Of a stretch of DNA of 36,331 bases, positions 7,146-15,175 are shown one piece after another. Each line of letters begins with the position of its first letter. The stretch's first letter is position 1. The DNA lies in assembly GCA_903958625.1 (NCBI GenBank), contig CAJBTU010000093.1:1-36331 (forward strand), in the 5' to 3' direction. The translations under genes and the position numbers were made by a program. The notes beneath the pieces were generated by a model. The model had not been told where the DNA came from, made no database searches, and saw only the letters and a list, made by a program, of their open reading frames with translations. This stretch comes from an uncultured Ignavibacteriota bacterium. Its GTDB lineage: Bacteria; Bacteroidota; Ignavibacteria; UBA10030; UBA8401.

Positions 7146-10100
7146 TTATATCTTTCCAGAAAATTTTATCATCGATCCATTACCGGCGCTTGATTGTATG
7201 CGCAGCGAGCCGCCGACGGCAGCAGCGCGGTTCCGCATGTTCTCCAATCCGTTCCCGTTGCTTCGCTCATTGGCATCAAAACCTTTTCCATTATCGTACA
7301 TTGTAATGGTGAGGTATTTGCCGTCGATCTCCGTATTGATGGAGATTTCCGAACAGCCGCTGTGCTTTATGGAATTGTTGATCGCTTCTTTGAAAATAAG
7401 ATACACATTCTTCCTGTATTCCATCGGCAAAAAGAATTTTTCCATGAAGTTGAGATTGTTGATATGGAGAAGGATCTTTTTATAGGAAAGTATCTCTTCG
7501 TATCCATCCTTCAGTTTCAGGAACAATTCATACAGCGAATCCCGTTTTGGGTTGATCAGCCAGACGATATCGCTCATATTTTCGATGAGTGCACGCGCGA
7601 TGCCGCCGATGTTCCTGACGGAATCCTTAAAAGTTTTGGGATCATCCGTTTCGCCGTGATAGACCATGTCGCTGAGAAGGGAAATTTCGGTCAGCCGCGT
7701 ACCGATATCGTCGTGAAGATCGGATGCAATCTTCAAACGCAAGCGCTCGATCGCCAGCAGATGCCGGATCTGGAAATAGACAATCGAAACGATGATGGAG
7801 AGGATAACGATCATCAGAAAGGAGATGAACCACCAAGTCCGCCAGAAGGGGGGAGAGATGATGATGTCGATGGTCGCGCCGTTCCGGTTCCAGACACCAT
7901 CGTTGTTCGACCCGATGACCTTAAAGACATATCTTCCCGGATCGAGATTGGTATAAGTGACAAAACGCCGCGTTCCCGAAGAGATCCAATTTTTATCGAA
8001 TCCCTCCATTTTATAAGCATACGTGTTTGATTGGGGCGAAGAAAAATGCAAGGCTGCAAACTCGATGGAAAATACATTCTGACTATGCGCCAGCGTTATG
8101 GAACGTGTAGCGGTGATGGAGTGTGAAAGCGGAGAATTGCCCCCCACACCGACGGATTGATTGAAGATCTGAAAATCCGTGAGCACGATCGGAGGAATAT
8201 GGGGGTTATCTCTGATACTGTCCGGATAGAACATATTGAAGCCATTGATACCGCCGAAATACATATATCCGCGGGAATCCTTGAAATGATCGTTTCCGCC
8301 GAACTGATTGCTCTGCAATCCGTCGCTGGCTGAATAGTTTCTGATCTTTCCGGTTCCCGGTTGGAAGCAGGAAAGTCCTTTATTCGAACTCAACCAGAGA
8401 TTTCCCTTACCGTCCTCAAGGATGCCATAGATGACATTGTTCACCAGACCACTGTTCTCATCATAATGCGTGAAACTGTTTTTCGTTCTGTCGAATTTAT
8501 TCAATCCGTTATTCGTGCCGATCCACATGGACCCGTTCCTGTCTTCGTGAATGCACCAGACGTTATTGTTGCTGAGACTTGTTGTATCGGAGGGATCTTC
8601 AAGAAAATGTGTAAATGTTCCGGTCACCCGGTCGAATTTATTCAGGCCGCCGCCAAGGGTTCCGATCCACAGCGTTTTGTCCTTTGTCTCATACGTTGTA
8701 TAGACGTAATCATGACTCAAGCTTTTAGGATCGTTTTGTTCCTTCACATAGAATTTTACTTTTCCTGTGGACGGATCGAATTGGTTCAAACCGGCAAGGG
8801 TGGCAAGCCAAAGCGAGCCGTCGTCATCCTCGTGGATGTTAATAATATCATTGCTGCTGATCCCTGTGGTGATGTTGCCGTTCCGCATATTGTGGAAAAT
8901 ATTTTTCGACCGGATAAACTTGTTTAAACCGCCGCCGTTCGTTCCGATCCATAAAGTTCCCTGTCGGTCTTCATTGATCGACCGGATATAATTATTACTG
9001 ATGCTGAAAAGATTCCGCGGATCGTGCTTGTAATGAATGAACCGATCATTTTTTTCATCGAACCTATTCAAGCCGGAGCGCGTGCCGATCCACAGCACGC
9101 CCGAATGGTCGCGGTATATTGCCGTGATCTCATTATTGCTGAGGCTGAACGGATCGTGCGGTTCGCTTTTATAATGTAAAAATTTTGCCGCGTTCGGATC
9201 CAGCTTATTCAATCCGACATCCGTTCCGAGCCAGATGATGCCGGTACGGTCTTCATAGATGGACCAGACGAAATTGTGGCTTATGCTGTACGGGTCAGCA
9301 GCATCGTGGACGTAATTAATGAATGAATAGTCTGTTCCGTTGGTTACCTGCACAATTTTATTCAAACCACCGTCGAGCGTGCCGGCATAGACGGTTCCAC
9401 TGTGGTCTTTAAGAAGTGTCCACACATTATTCCCGCTGATGCTCTGTCTGTTCTGCGGATCATGAAGAAAACGGAGCGACGTATGCTTCTTCTTGTCGAA
9501 AAGATTCAATCCGTTATTGGTGCCGATCCAAAGATGACTGCTATCGCCATCGATGATCGACCAGATATAATTATTGCTGAGGCTTTTTTTATCGGCAGGA
9601 TCATTCGTGTAGACGGAAAAAAATCCCTTTCCTGTTTCGAATCGGTTCAATCCATTGTATGTACCGATCCAGAGAATTCCCGGTTCATACGTTGATTCAA
9701 AGATCGACCAAATAACGTTATTGCTTATGCTGTTACCGGATGAATCTGAGTGAGTATATCGAATAAAACTGTCATTACGGGAATCATATCTGTTCAGTCC
9801 ATTGTTGGTACCGATCCAAAGTTGACCGGCAGCATCCTGAAATATCGAGCGGACATTATCGTTGCTGATGCTTTTTTCATCCTTCGGATCATTACGGTAC
9901 CGGGTGAACTGTTCCGTACTTTCATCGAATTTGTTCAACCCGCCGCCGAGCGTGCCGATCCATAAAAAACCCTGTTTGTCTTCAAAGATTCTGACGATGG
10001 TATTGTTGCTCAGTGTGTTTGGATTTCGCGGATCGGATTTGAAGACTGTAAAAGTATATCCGTCATACTTATTCAGTCCATCCAGCGTGCCGAACCAGAG

Positions 10101-10271
10101 GAATCCTTTGCTGTCCTGCATCATGGAGAACACAGAACTTTGGGAAAGTCCCTGTTCAATGGAGATGCGGTCAAATTTTACTTTTTTGGTCTGACCAAAC
10201 GTTAACGAAATAACCAAGAGGATCAGCATTCCGGCGGATATTATTCTGCAGAGATTCGGAAATATTTTCAT
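7146..10271 (-). CDS. Reg_prop / Y_Y_Y sensor histidine kinase (HisKA_3 type)
   Basis: This 1041-aa sensor begins with a signal peptide ending TFG-Q. Fourteen repeats of the 'LWIGTxxGLNxFD' kind follow to about residue 700, enough for two seven-bladed periplasmic propellers. A Y_Y_Y immunoglobulin-like domain (about 735-805) and one transmembrane helix (about 813-834) come next. The kinase core is of the HisKA_3 class, with H853 in DLHDDIG, N965 in EAINN and DNGKGFD from D993. In Bacteroidetes, sensors of this build often sit in hybrid proteins that detect released oligosaccharides. Here the regulator is a separate LuxR-type protein encoded just downstream. The ligand is unknown; a glycan is inference. 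Confidence 0.94.
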   Translation of the reverse strand: MKIFPNLCRIISAGMLILLVISLTFGQTKKVKFDRISIEQGLSQSSVFSMMQDSKGFLWFGTLDGLNKYDGYTFTVFKSDPRNPNTLSNNTIVRIFEDKQGFLWIGTLGGGLNKFDESTEQFTRYRNDPKDEKSISNDNVRSIFQDAAGQLWIGTNNGLNRYDSRNDSFIRYTHSDSSGNSISNNVIWSIFESTYEPGILWIGTYNGLNRFETGKGFFSVYTNDPADKKSLSNNYIWSIIDGDSSHLWIGTNNGLNLFDKKKHTSLRFLHDPQNRQSISGNNVWTLLKDHSGTVYAGTLDGGLNKIVQVTNGTDYSFINYVHDAADPYSISHNFVWSIYEDRTGIIWLGTDVGLNKLDPNAAKFLHYKSEPHDPFSLSNNEITAIYRDHSGVLWIGTRSGLNRFDEKNDRFIHYKHDPRNLFSISNNYIRSINEDRQGTLWIGTNGGGLNKFIRSKNIFHNMRNGNITTGISSNDIINIHEDDDGSLWLATLAGLNQFDPSTGKVKFYVKEQNDPKSLSHDYVYTTYETKDKTLWIGTLGGGLNKFDRVTGTFTHFLEDPSDTTSLSNNNVWCIHEDRNGSMWIGTNNGLNKFDRTKNSFTHYDENSGLVNNVIYGILEDGKGNLWLSSNKGLSCFQPGTGKIRNYSASDGLQSNQFGGNDHFKDSRGYMYFGGINGFNMFYPDSIRDNPHIPPIVLTDFQIFNQSVGVGGNSPLSHSITATRSITLAHSQNVFSIEFAALHFSSPQSNTYAYKMEGFDKNWISSGTRRFVTYTNLDPGRYVFKVIGSNNDGVWNRNGATIDIIISPPFWRTWWFISFLMIVILSIIVSIVYFQIRHLLAIERLRLKIASDLHDDIGTRLTEISLLSDMVYHGETDDPKTFKDSVRNIGGIARALIENMSDIVWLINPKRDSLYELFLKLKDGYEEILSYKKILLHINNLNFMEKFFLPMEYRKNVYLIFKEAINNSIKHSGCSEISINTEIDGKYLTITMYDNGKGFDANERSNGNGLENMRNRAAAVGGSLRIQSSAGNGSMIKFSGKI

Positions 10272-10509
10272 ACTTTACATAATCATAGCGGCACTGTGTT
10301 GATTGAATAAAAACAAACGACACATCCTTGAGATTTCAAATGATAACGATCAATTTTCAATCGGCGGTTATGCACTGCGAGCCGCAACATCAATGAATAT
10401 TATTTTAGAATTCCGATGAAAGTTAGCCTTTTATTGCAGAATGGTAAAGAAAAAACTATATGAATATTGTTAGGTCAAACGTAAATACCCGTTGTAGAGG
10501 AGACATTCG

Positions 10510-11028
10510 ATGAAAAAATCAGTTGTAATGATCGGTGATTCGATAACTGCCGGTTTTGATACGAAGCGATATTTCCTGGAGGATATCATCATTAATTATG
10601 GTGTTTCCGGAGACAGCACTGTTGAGTGTCTTGAAAGAATCAACAAAGAATGGTTCAACACTCAGCCGGAGGCCATATTTCTGTGCATCGGAACCAACGA
10701 TCTGGCCAGAGAGCGAACGGACGATTTCATTCTTGCGAACATTCAGAATATTGTCGGATCGATCCGCCATTTTGCAGGAGGATCAACAATCTATATCACT
10801 TCGATCTTCCCGACGAGAGAAAATGAACCGCGGCCCAACGAACGCATCAATAAATTGAACAATAAAATTGAGCAACAGTCGGTTGAACTTGGCTGCACAT
10901 TCTTCAATCTTCATGAACATTTTACCGATGCTCTGGGAATGTTAAGAAAAGAATTTACCGACGACGGACTGCACCTTACTGACGAGGGGTATTCACAGTG
11001 GAGCAACGTTCTTACGAAATTGATGTAA
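10510..11028 (+). CDS. SGNH/GDSL-family hydrolase
   Basis: This 172-aa hydrolase carries the family's blocks: GDSIT with nucleophile S11, a Gly in block II (YGVSGDS, about 31-36), block III GTND (61-64, oxyanion Asn N63), and block V DDGLHLTxxGY with D152 and H155 completing the catalytic triad. There is no signal peptide, so it is probably cytoplasmic. Members are esterases, lipases or carbohydrate deacetylases, and the sequence does not choose between them. A good ribosome site (GAGGAG) precedes the ATG. The 238-bp divergent region before it (10272-10509) must hold promoters for this gene and the sensor kinase, but no clear element was identified. The gene converges with the glycan operon 62 bp further on. 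Confidence 0.9.
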   Translation: MKKSVVMIGDSITAGFDTKRYFLEDIIINYGVSGDSTVECLERINKEWFNTQPEAIFLCIGTNDLARERTDDFILANIQNIVGSIRHFAGGSTIYITSIFPTRENEPRPNERINKLNNKIEQQSVELGCTFFNLHEHFTDALGMLRKEFTDDGLHLTDEGYSQWSNVLTKLM

Positions 11029-11090
11029 AAAAATGCATTGTCCATCGTCCCGCTGCTGCTTGACTCATCTCCTGTAAAAACCAAGATCCA

Positions 11091-12740
11091 TTATTTGATG
11101 AAGAGCATACTTTTTGTTTTGCTCTGCTCTGAAGTTTGTATCCGGTAGAAATACACCCCCGCTGAAAGATCCAACGCATTAAAACGAATGTGATACTCTC
11201 CCGGAGTCTGGCGTTCATTCAGCAGATGCTTTATTTCGGATCCCAGGGCATTGAAGATCGTTATGGAGACGTTCGTTTCTTTCGACAACGAATAACGTAT
11301 GACCGTTGAAGGATTGAACGGGTTTGGGAAATTCTGGAACAATTCGAACGAGAGATCTGATTTTCCTGATGCACGGCGGTTTACCGACGTCACCACTTTT
11401 GGATCGAACGATTCGAATTTGACCGCGTCGGCAACAACATACGAATTTGTCTTTGCCGCATCGGAGACCGTTATTCTGTCTGCCGATGTACCGCTGAACT
11501 CATATGTTCCGATCCGTTTCCACGACGACCCGTTCACTGTCTGGTCAACACGAACGGTATCAGTCCCGCCATTACGGGTAATGATGAAGGGGGTATCTGT
11601 GCTTCTGTTCGAACTGGAAACCCACCAGCCGTAAAGATCATAAACAGCTTTTGCGGGAAGATGCGCTCTGAATTCAAATGACGTGCTTCCGGTGCCGATG
11701 CCGTGCAGCATCGATTTTGTTGTTCCCCAGTATCCGGGATTGGCGCTTTCGAACCAGCCTCCGCCGATCGCCGTGGCGCTTGTATCACCGGTATCGATGA
11801 TCTTTTGAAAGAGCGGATCTTTGGGAAGGTTCAGCGAATCGGTGCTGACGATTGCAAAGATCGACGGCACCGCCCGTTGTTCGGAAGGGGAATTGATATA
11901 CTGATTCTGTACTGCCATCTGTGTTGAACCGCCGCCGTCAAGGTTGATCGCGCCGACACAACCCAATCCTTTCATGATCTCCGCAAGTTCCGTTAATCCC
12001 ACTCCGGCGCTTCCTGTCTGTCGTCCGTCAGCCGTCATTACAATCACATGTTTGTCCGCAGTAAAACCAACAGCAGTCCTTGGATCGCCGTTCGTCTCGC
12101 CGACGCCGGAGCCCCACATCAGTTCCTGATTGTATGTGACGTTAATGGTATTATCTTTGATCAGCATCGGACCGCCGCCGATCCCGACGAGCAGATCGGA
12201 ATAGACCGTTCCAGCACTTTTGAGCGGGGCTGACCGCGGCGAAGGATCGTTGCTGATATACGGCAGCGGCTGAGCATACGTATAGATATCAGTCATCGCA
12301 TTTCCGAACTGATAGATCCAATCGACACTCAGCGATCTATCTTTTTTCATCCCGAAGAAACTGCGGACGACGGGGTAGGATAAGGAGTTTCTCGTTACGG
12401 ATTGCACGTTTGAGGCTTTTACCTCGTTCGGATAGATCACCGCTGAATACGGCACTCCGCCGCCGAAGTATCCGCCGTTGACGGCTGCATACGCGCCAAC
12501 CGATGCAGTGAACGAGGGAAGTGTCATGCTTGTGCCGGAAACATACGGCCGTACCGCAAGTTTGGAATTATTGAGATCGGCATCCAGATACCAAATGCTG
12601 AGAATGGGAGATGTTCTGCTGCCGTGGAAAACTTTTATCCCCTGCGGAAGTGTGTAGTTCGCCGTAATATCCTGCCAGGTGACCGTTTGCGGAAATACGA
12701 ATTGGGAAGATAAAAAGAGTAACACGAGAAATTTTTTCAT
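11091..12740 (-). CDS. Secreted phosphodiester glycosidase (NAGPA domain) with golvesin-like and T9SS sorting domains
   Basis: The start at 12740 is preferred because it gives a signal peptide (MKKFLVLLFLSSQFVFPQ) and follows the previous stop by 7 bp; a longer form from 12791 would overlap it. The 549-aa product has three parts. First is a NAGPA/DUF2233 phosphodiester-glycosidase domain (about 80-300) with AVNGGYF, RTAVGFTADKHVIVMTADGR and NLDGGGSTQM. Next is a golvesin-like beta-sandwich (about 312-450, WWVSSSNRSTDTPF, VDQTVNGSSWKRIGTY, VVADAVKF). Last is a T9SS type-A sorting domain (about 465-549, NFPNPFNPST). NAGPA-family enzymes cleave sugar-1-phosphodiester bonds. It is the only clearly secreted product of the ten-gene run and the last gene in it, so it may release substrate outside the cell. 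Confidence 0.88.
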   Translation of the reverse strand: MKKFLVLLFLSSQFVFPQTVTWQDITANYTLPQGIKVFHGSRTSPILSIWYLDADLNNSKLAVRPYVSGTSMTLPSFTASVGAYAAVNGGYFGGGVPYSAVIYPNEVKASNVQSVTRNSLSYPVVRSFFGMKKDRSLSVDWIYQFGNAMTDIYTYAQPLPYISNDPSPRSAPLKSAGTVYSDLLVGIGGGPMLIKDNTINVTYNQELMWGSGVGETNGDPRTAVGFTADKHVIVMTADGRQTGSAGVGLTELAEIMKGLGCVGAINLDGGGSTQMAVQNQYINSPSEQRAVPSIFAIVSTDSLNLPKDPLFQKIIDTGDTSATAIGGGWFESANPGYWGTTKSMLHGIGTGSTSFEFRAHLPAKAVYDLYGWWVSSSNRSTDTPFIITRNGGTDTVRVDQTVNGSSWKRIGTYEFSGTSADRITVSDAAKTNSYVVADAVKFESFDPKVVTSVNRRASGKSDLSFELFQNFPNPFNPSTVIRYSLSKETNVSITIFNALGSEIKHLLNERQTPGEYHIRFNALDLSAGVYFYRIQTSEQSKTKSMLFIK

Positions 12741-12747
12741 AGAAATA

Positions 12748-15159
12748 TTATTTATGTCCGAGAATAATTTCAACAGTAATATTTGTCTCATTCACCAACG
12801 AGACATCAATAAACGCCGATTGAACTTCTTTACCATTAACCTTAATAGATTTGATCGCGGAATTCACGCCGTCGGGATTTGTAACGGTCAGCAGGAAACG
12901 CTTGCCTCTGAATGACCGTTCGGCCTTAAAGGATTTCCAGTGCGACGGAATATTCGGTGCGAATGTGATCCCGCGAAGACTGGTTCTGAAACCAATGATA
13001 TAGTCCAATGCAATGCGGTACATCCAAACTGCTGTTCCGGTCAGCCATGAGTGACTTGCCTGATTCTCTGTTTCGTGGTCTGGACTGGTAAGATATTCCG
13101 CAAAGACGTACGGTTCGGTCTCATAGCGGTCGATATTTGCGGACGAATTGAACGGAAGCATTTTCGTATAAATATCATAAGCGGATTCGACATCGCCGTT
13201 GATGATCGATGCGAGGATGAACCAGGACGATGCGTGATTGAACACTGCGCCGTTCTCTTTTTTCCCGGGAACGCAGCGGCTGATCAATCCGATGGTATCC
13301 TCAACTTCGGTGTATGAAGGCCAGACGATCTGAATACCGTACGGAGTGCCGAGATGCTTTTTCGTTGATGCGAGCGCCTTGTCGGCCCGTTCCTTCGGTG
13401 CAAGTCCGGAAATGACAGACCATGTCTGAGCGTTGATGAAGATCTTTCCCTGTTTGTATTTATGGGAACCAACCGATTCACCATTGTCGCGGAACGCGCG
13501 CAAATACCATTCACCGTCCCAGCAGACATCGTTGATCACTTTTTCCAGTTTAGTATAGAACTGTTCCCACCGCTGACGGGTCGCGGTATCTTTGCGAAGA
13601 TCGAGCAATTCGAAAGTCTTTTTCAGCATGTAGCCGAGAAAAAAACCTCCCCAAACCGTTTCCCCTTTTCCAAGCGGACCGATATGATCCAGCGTGTCGT
13701 TCCAATCGCCGTTCATAATCTTTGGAAGTCCGCGTTCTGTTGTTGCCGAGATTGCAAAATCCAAAGCTTTCACCAGATGTTCGTACGCTGTGCCCGAACC
13801 CTCGTCGTAAAATGTGACGACTTCATCCAGAATGGAATAATCGGCAGTTTCGTTGAGATATTCGATCAGGCCGAACGGGATCCACAACGGCGTATCGGAG
13901 TGATTGGTTTTTTCTCCGCTGTCGGTCATCTTAAAGAAATTGTGCAGTGTTGAACCATTCTTGAATTGAAACCGCAATGCGTTCAGCAACCGTGCCCGTA
14001 CACGTTCGGGGTTTGCAATTACCATTCCGAGAATATCCTGGAACTGATCGCGCATTCCTGTGCCGAATAACAGTCCGCCGTGATAATAGCCGGAATTCCG
14101 CGCCATATCGAATGTGACAGCGCATTGATACTGATTCCAGACGTTCATCATTGCATTCATTTTTTCGTCCGGCGTCTCCACAATAACATGTCCAAGATAC
14201 GTATCCCACTTTTGTTTCACCTGTTGTAATTTTTTATGGATCGTATCGATCTTTTTCAATTCATTCCATTTCACGAACTCGAATGGTTTTTCTTCACTTT
14301 TTGGGACGATCGCCAGAATGGCGGCAAAATCAACGGATGCATTTGCTTTCAATTCGATCTTCGACTGAAGAGCGGCGACAGGATCGCCAGCCGTGATCTC
14401 GGTGTTGCCCATTGCACCTGTTTCAATAGCGACAGGATTTGATTCCGATCTCCACCGGCCGATGAATGTATCCAGACTGCCGTCAAATCCTGTAACAGGC
14501 AGCGTACTGGTGAAATAGAGTTTATATTTCCAATCGATGTTCGGTTGCACGACAGAGACTTTTTTATTCAGCACCCAATACCGGCGCGTTGAAACCAGTG
14601 TCTCATGTTCTTTATCAAAATGGATATCGGTGAAATGCTTGTCGTTCGGCTGATTGATGATGTCGTTCAACGCATTTCCCATCATCAATTCGGTAAACGA
14701 ATAGACCTCTAATGATCGTTGAGCGCCGGTAAGATCTGTCAGACGCACGCTCCATATTTCCGCGTTCACATCCGTCGGAACAAAGTAAGTGATCTCACCG
14801 CGGATTCCGTTGATCTCGGTGGTGATCTTCGTGTATCCCTGACCATGCCGGCATTCGTACTTGTCATATTTGAGATCGATCGTCGGCGCCCAGCTTAATG
14901 ACCAGTATTTTCCCGACACGGTGTCTTTTACCATAACGTAGCGCCCCGGACGATCCCACGGCAGACAATTATAACGCATGCGTGTAATACGGTTGTCGCG
15001 CGGGCAGTCAAGAAAGCTGAATCCGCCGCCGGTGTGCGAGATCAATCCGCCGTAATGTTCATTCCACATATAATTGAACCATGGACGGGGAGTGCGGGGA
15101 TCGGTGATGACATATTCTCTGTTATTTTCGGTCAGGTGACCGTATTTATTATTGATCAT
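12748..15159 (-). CDS. GH94-family glycoside phosphorylase (cellobiose/chitobiose phosphorylase-like)
   Basis: This 803-aa protein has the GH94 layout. The N-terminal beta-sandwich begins NNREYVITDPRTPRPWFNY and contains SHTGGGFSFL. A helical barrel follows with GTGMRDQFQDILG (about 366-378) and MNGDWNDTLDHIG (482-494). D488 in GDWND matches the family's general-acid Asp. Enzymes of this family split beta-linked disaccharides with phosphate to give an alpha-sugar-1-phosphate and a free sugar. The substrate (cellobiose, chitobiose or other) cannot be fixed here. NanE and a phosphohexomutase in the same run suggest that sugar phosphates are processed further. No signal peptide is present, so it is cytoplasmic. 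It starts 16 bp after the GH38-like gene. Confidence 0.9.
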   Translation of the reverse strand: MINNKYGHLTENNREYVITDPRTPRPWFNYMWNEHYGGLISHTGGGFSFLDCPRDNRITRMRYNCLPWDRPGRYVMVKDTVSGKYWSLSWAPTIDLKYDKYECRHGQGYTKITTEINGIRGEITYFVPTDVNAEIWSVRLTDLTGAQRSLEVYSFTELMMGNALNDIINQPNDKHFTDIHFDKEHETLVSTRRYWVLNKKVSVVQPNIDWKYKLYFTSTLPVTGFDGSLDTFIGRWRSESNPVAIETGAMGNTEITAGDPVAALQSKIELKANASVDFAAILAIVPKSEEKPFEFVKWNELKKIDTIHKKLQQVKQKWDTYLGHVIVETPDEKMNAMMNVWNQYQCAVTFDMARNSGYYHGGLLFGTGMRDQFQDILGMVIANPERVRARLLNALRFQFKNGSTLHNFFKMTDSGEKTNHSDTPLWIPFGLIEYLNETADYSILDEVVTFYDEGSGTAYEHLVKALDFAISATTERGLPKIMNGDWNDTLDHIGPLGKGETVWGGFFLGYMLKKTFELLDLRKDTATRQRWEQFYTKLEKVINDVCWDGEWYLRAFRDNGESVGSHKYKQGKIFINAQTWSVISGLAPKERADKALASTKKHLGTPYGIQIVWPSYTEVEDTIGLISRCVPGKKENGAVFNHASSWFILASIINGDVESAYDIYTKMLPFNSSANIDRYETEPYVFAEYLTSPDHETENQASHSWLTGTAVWMYRIALDYIIGFRTSLRGITFAPNIPSHWKSFKAERSFRGKRFLLTVTNPDGVNSAIKSIKVNGKEVQSAFIDVSLVNETNITVEIILGHK

Positions 15160-15175
15160 TGGACTGTCTGGAAAA

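Noticed and set aside
9402-9965. Several + strand open frames with similar repeated phrases across the sensor kinase region.
   Set aside because: They are antisense shadows of the Reg_prop repeats. The repetition comes from the real - strand gene.
10287-10305. A sigma-54-like GGCAC...TTGA string upstream of the SGNH hydrolase gene.
   Set aside because: The distance between the GG and the -12 element is one base short of the required spacing and the GC is missing. It is also about 200 bp from the gene.
12748-15159. A direct assignment of the GH94 enzyme as chitobiose phosphorylase.
   Set aside because: Family membership is clear, but specificity depends on loop residues that I cannot judge without an alignment. 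NanE in the operon is suggestive only.
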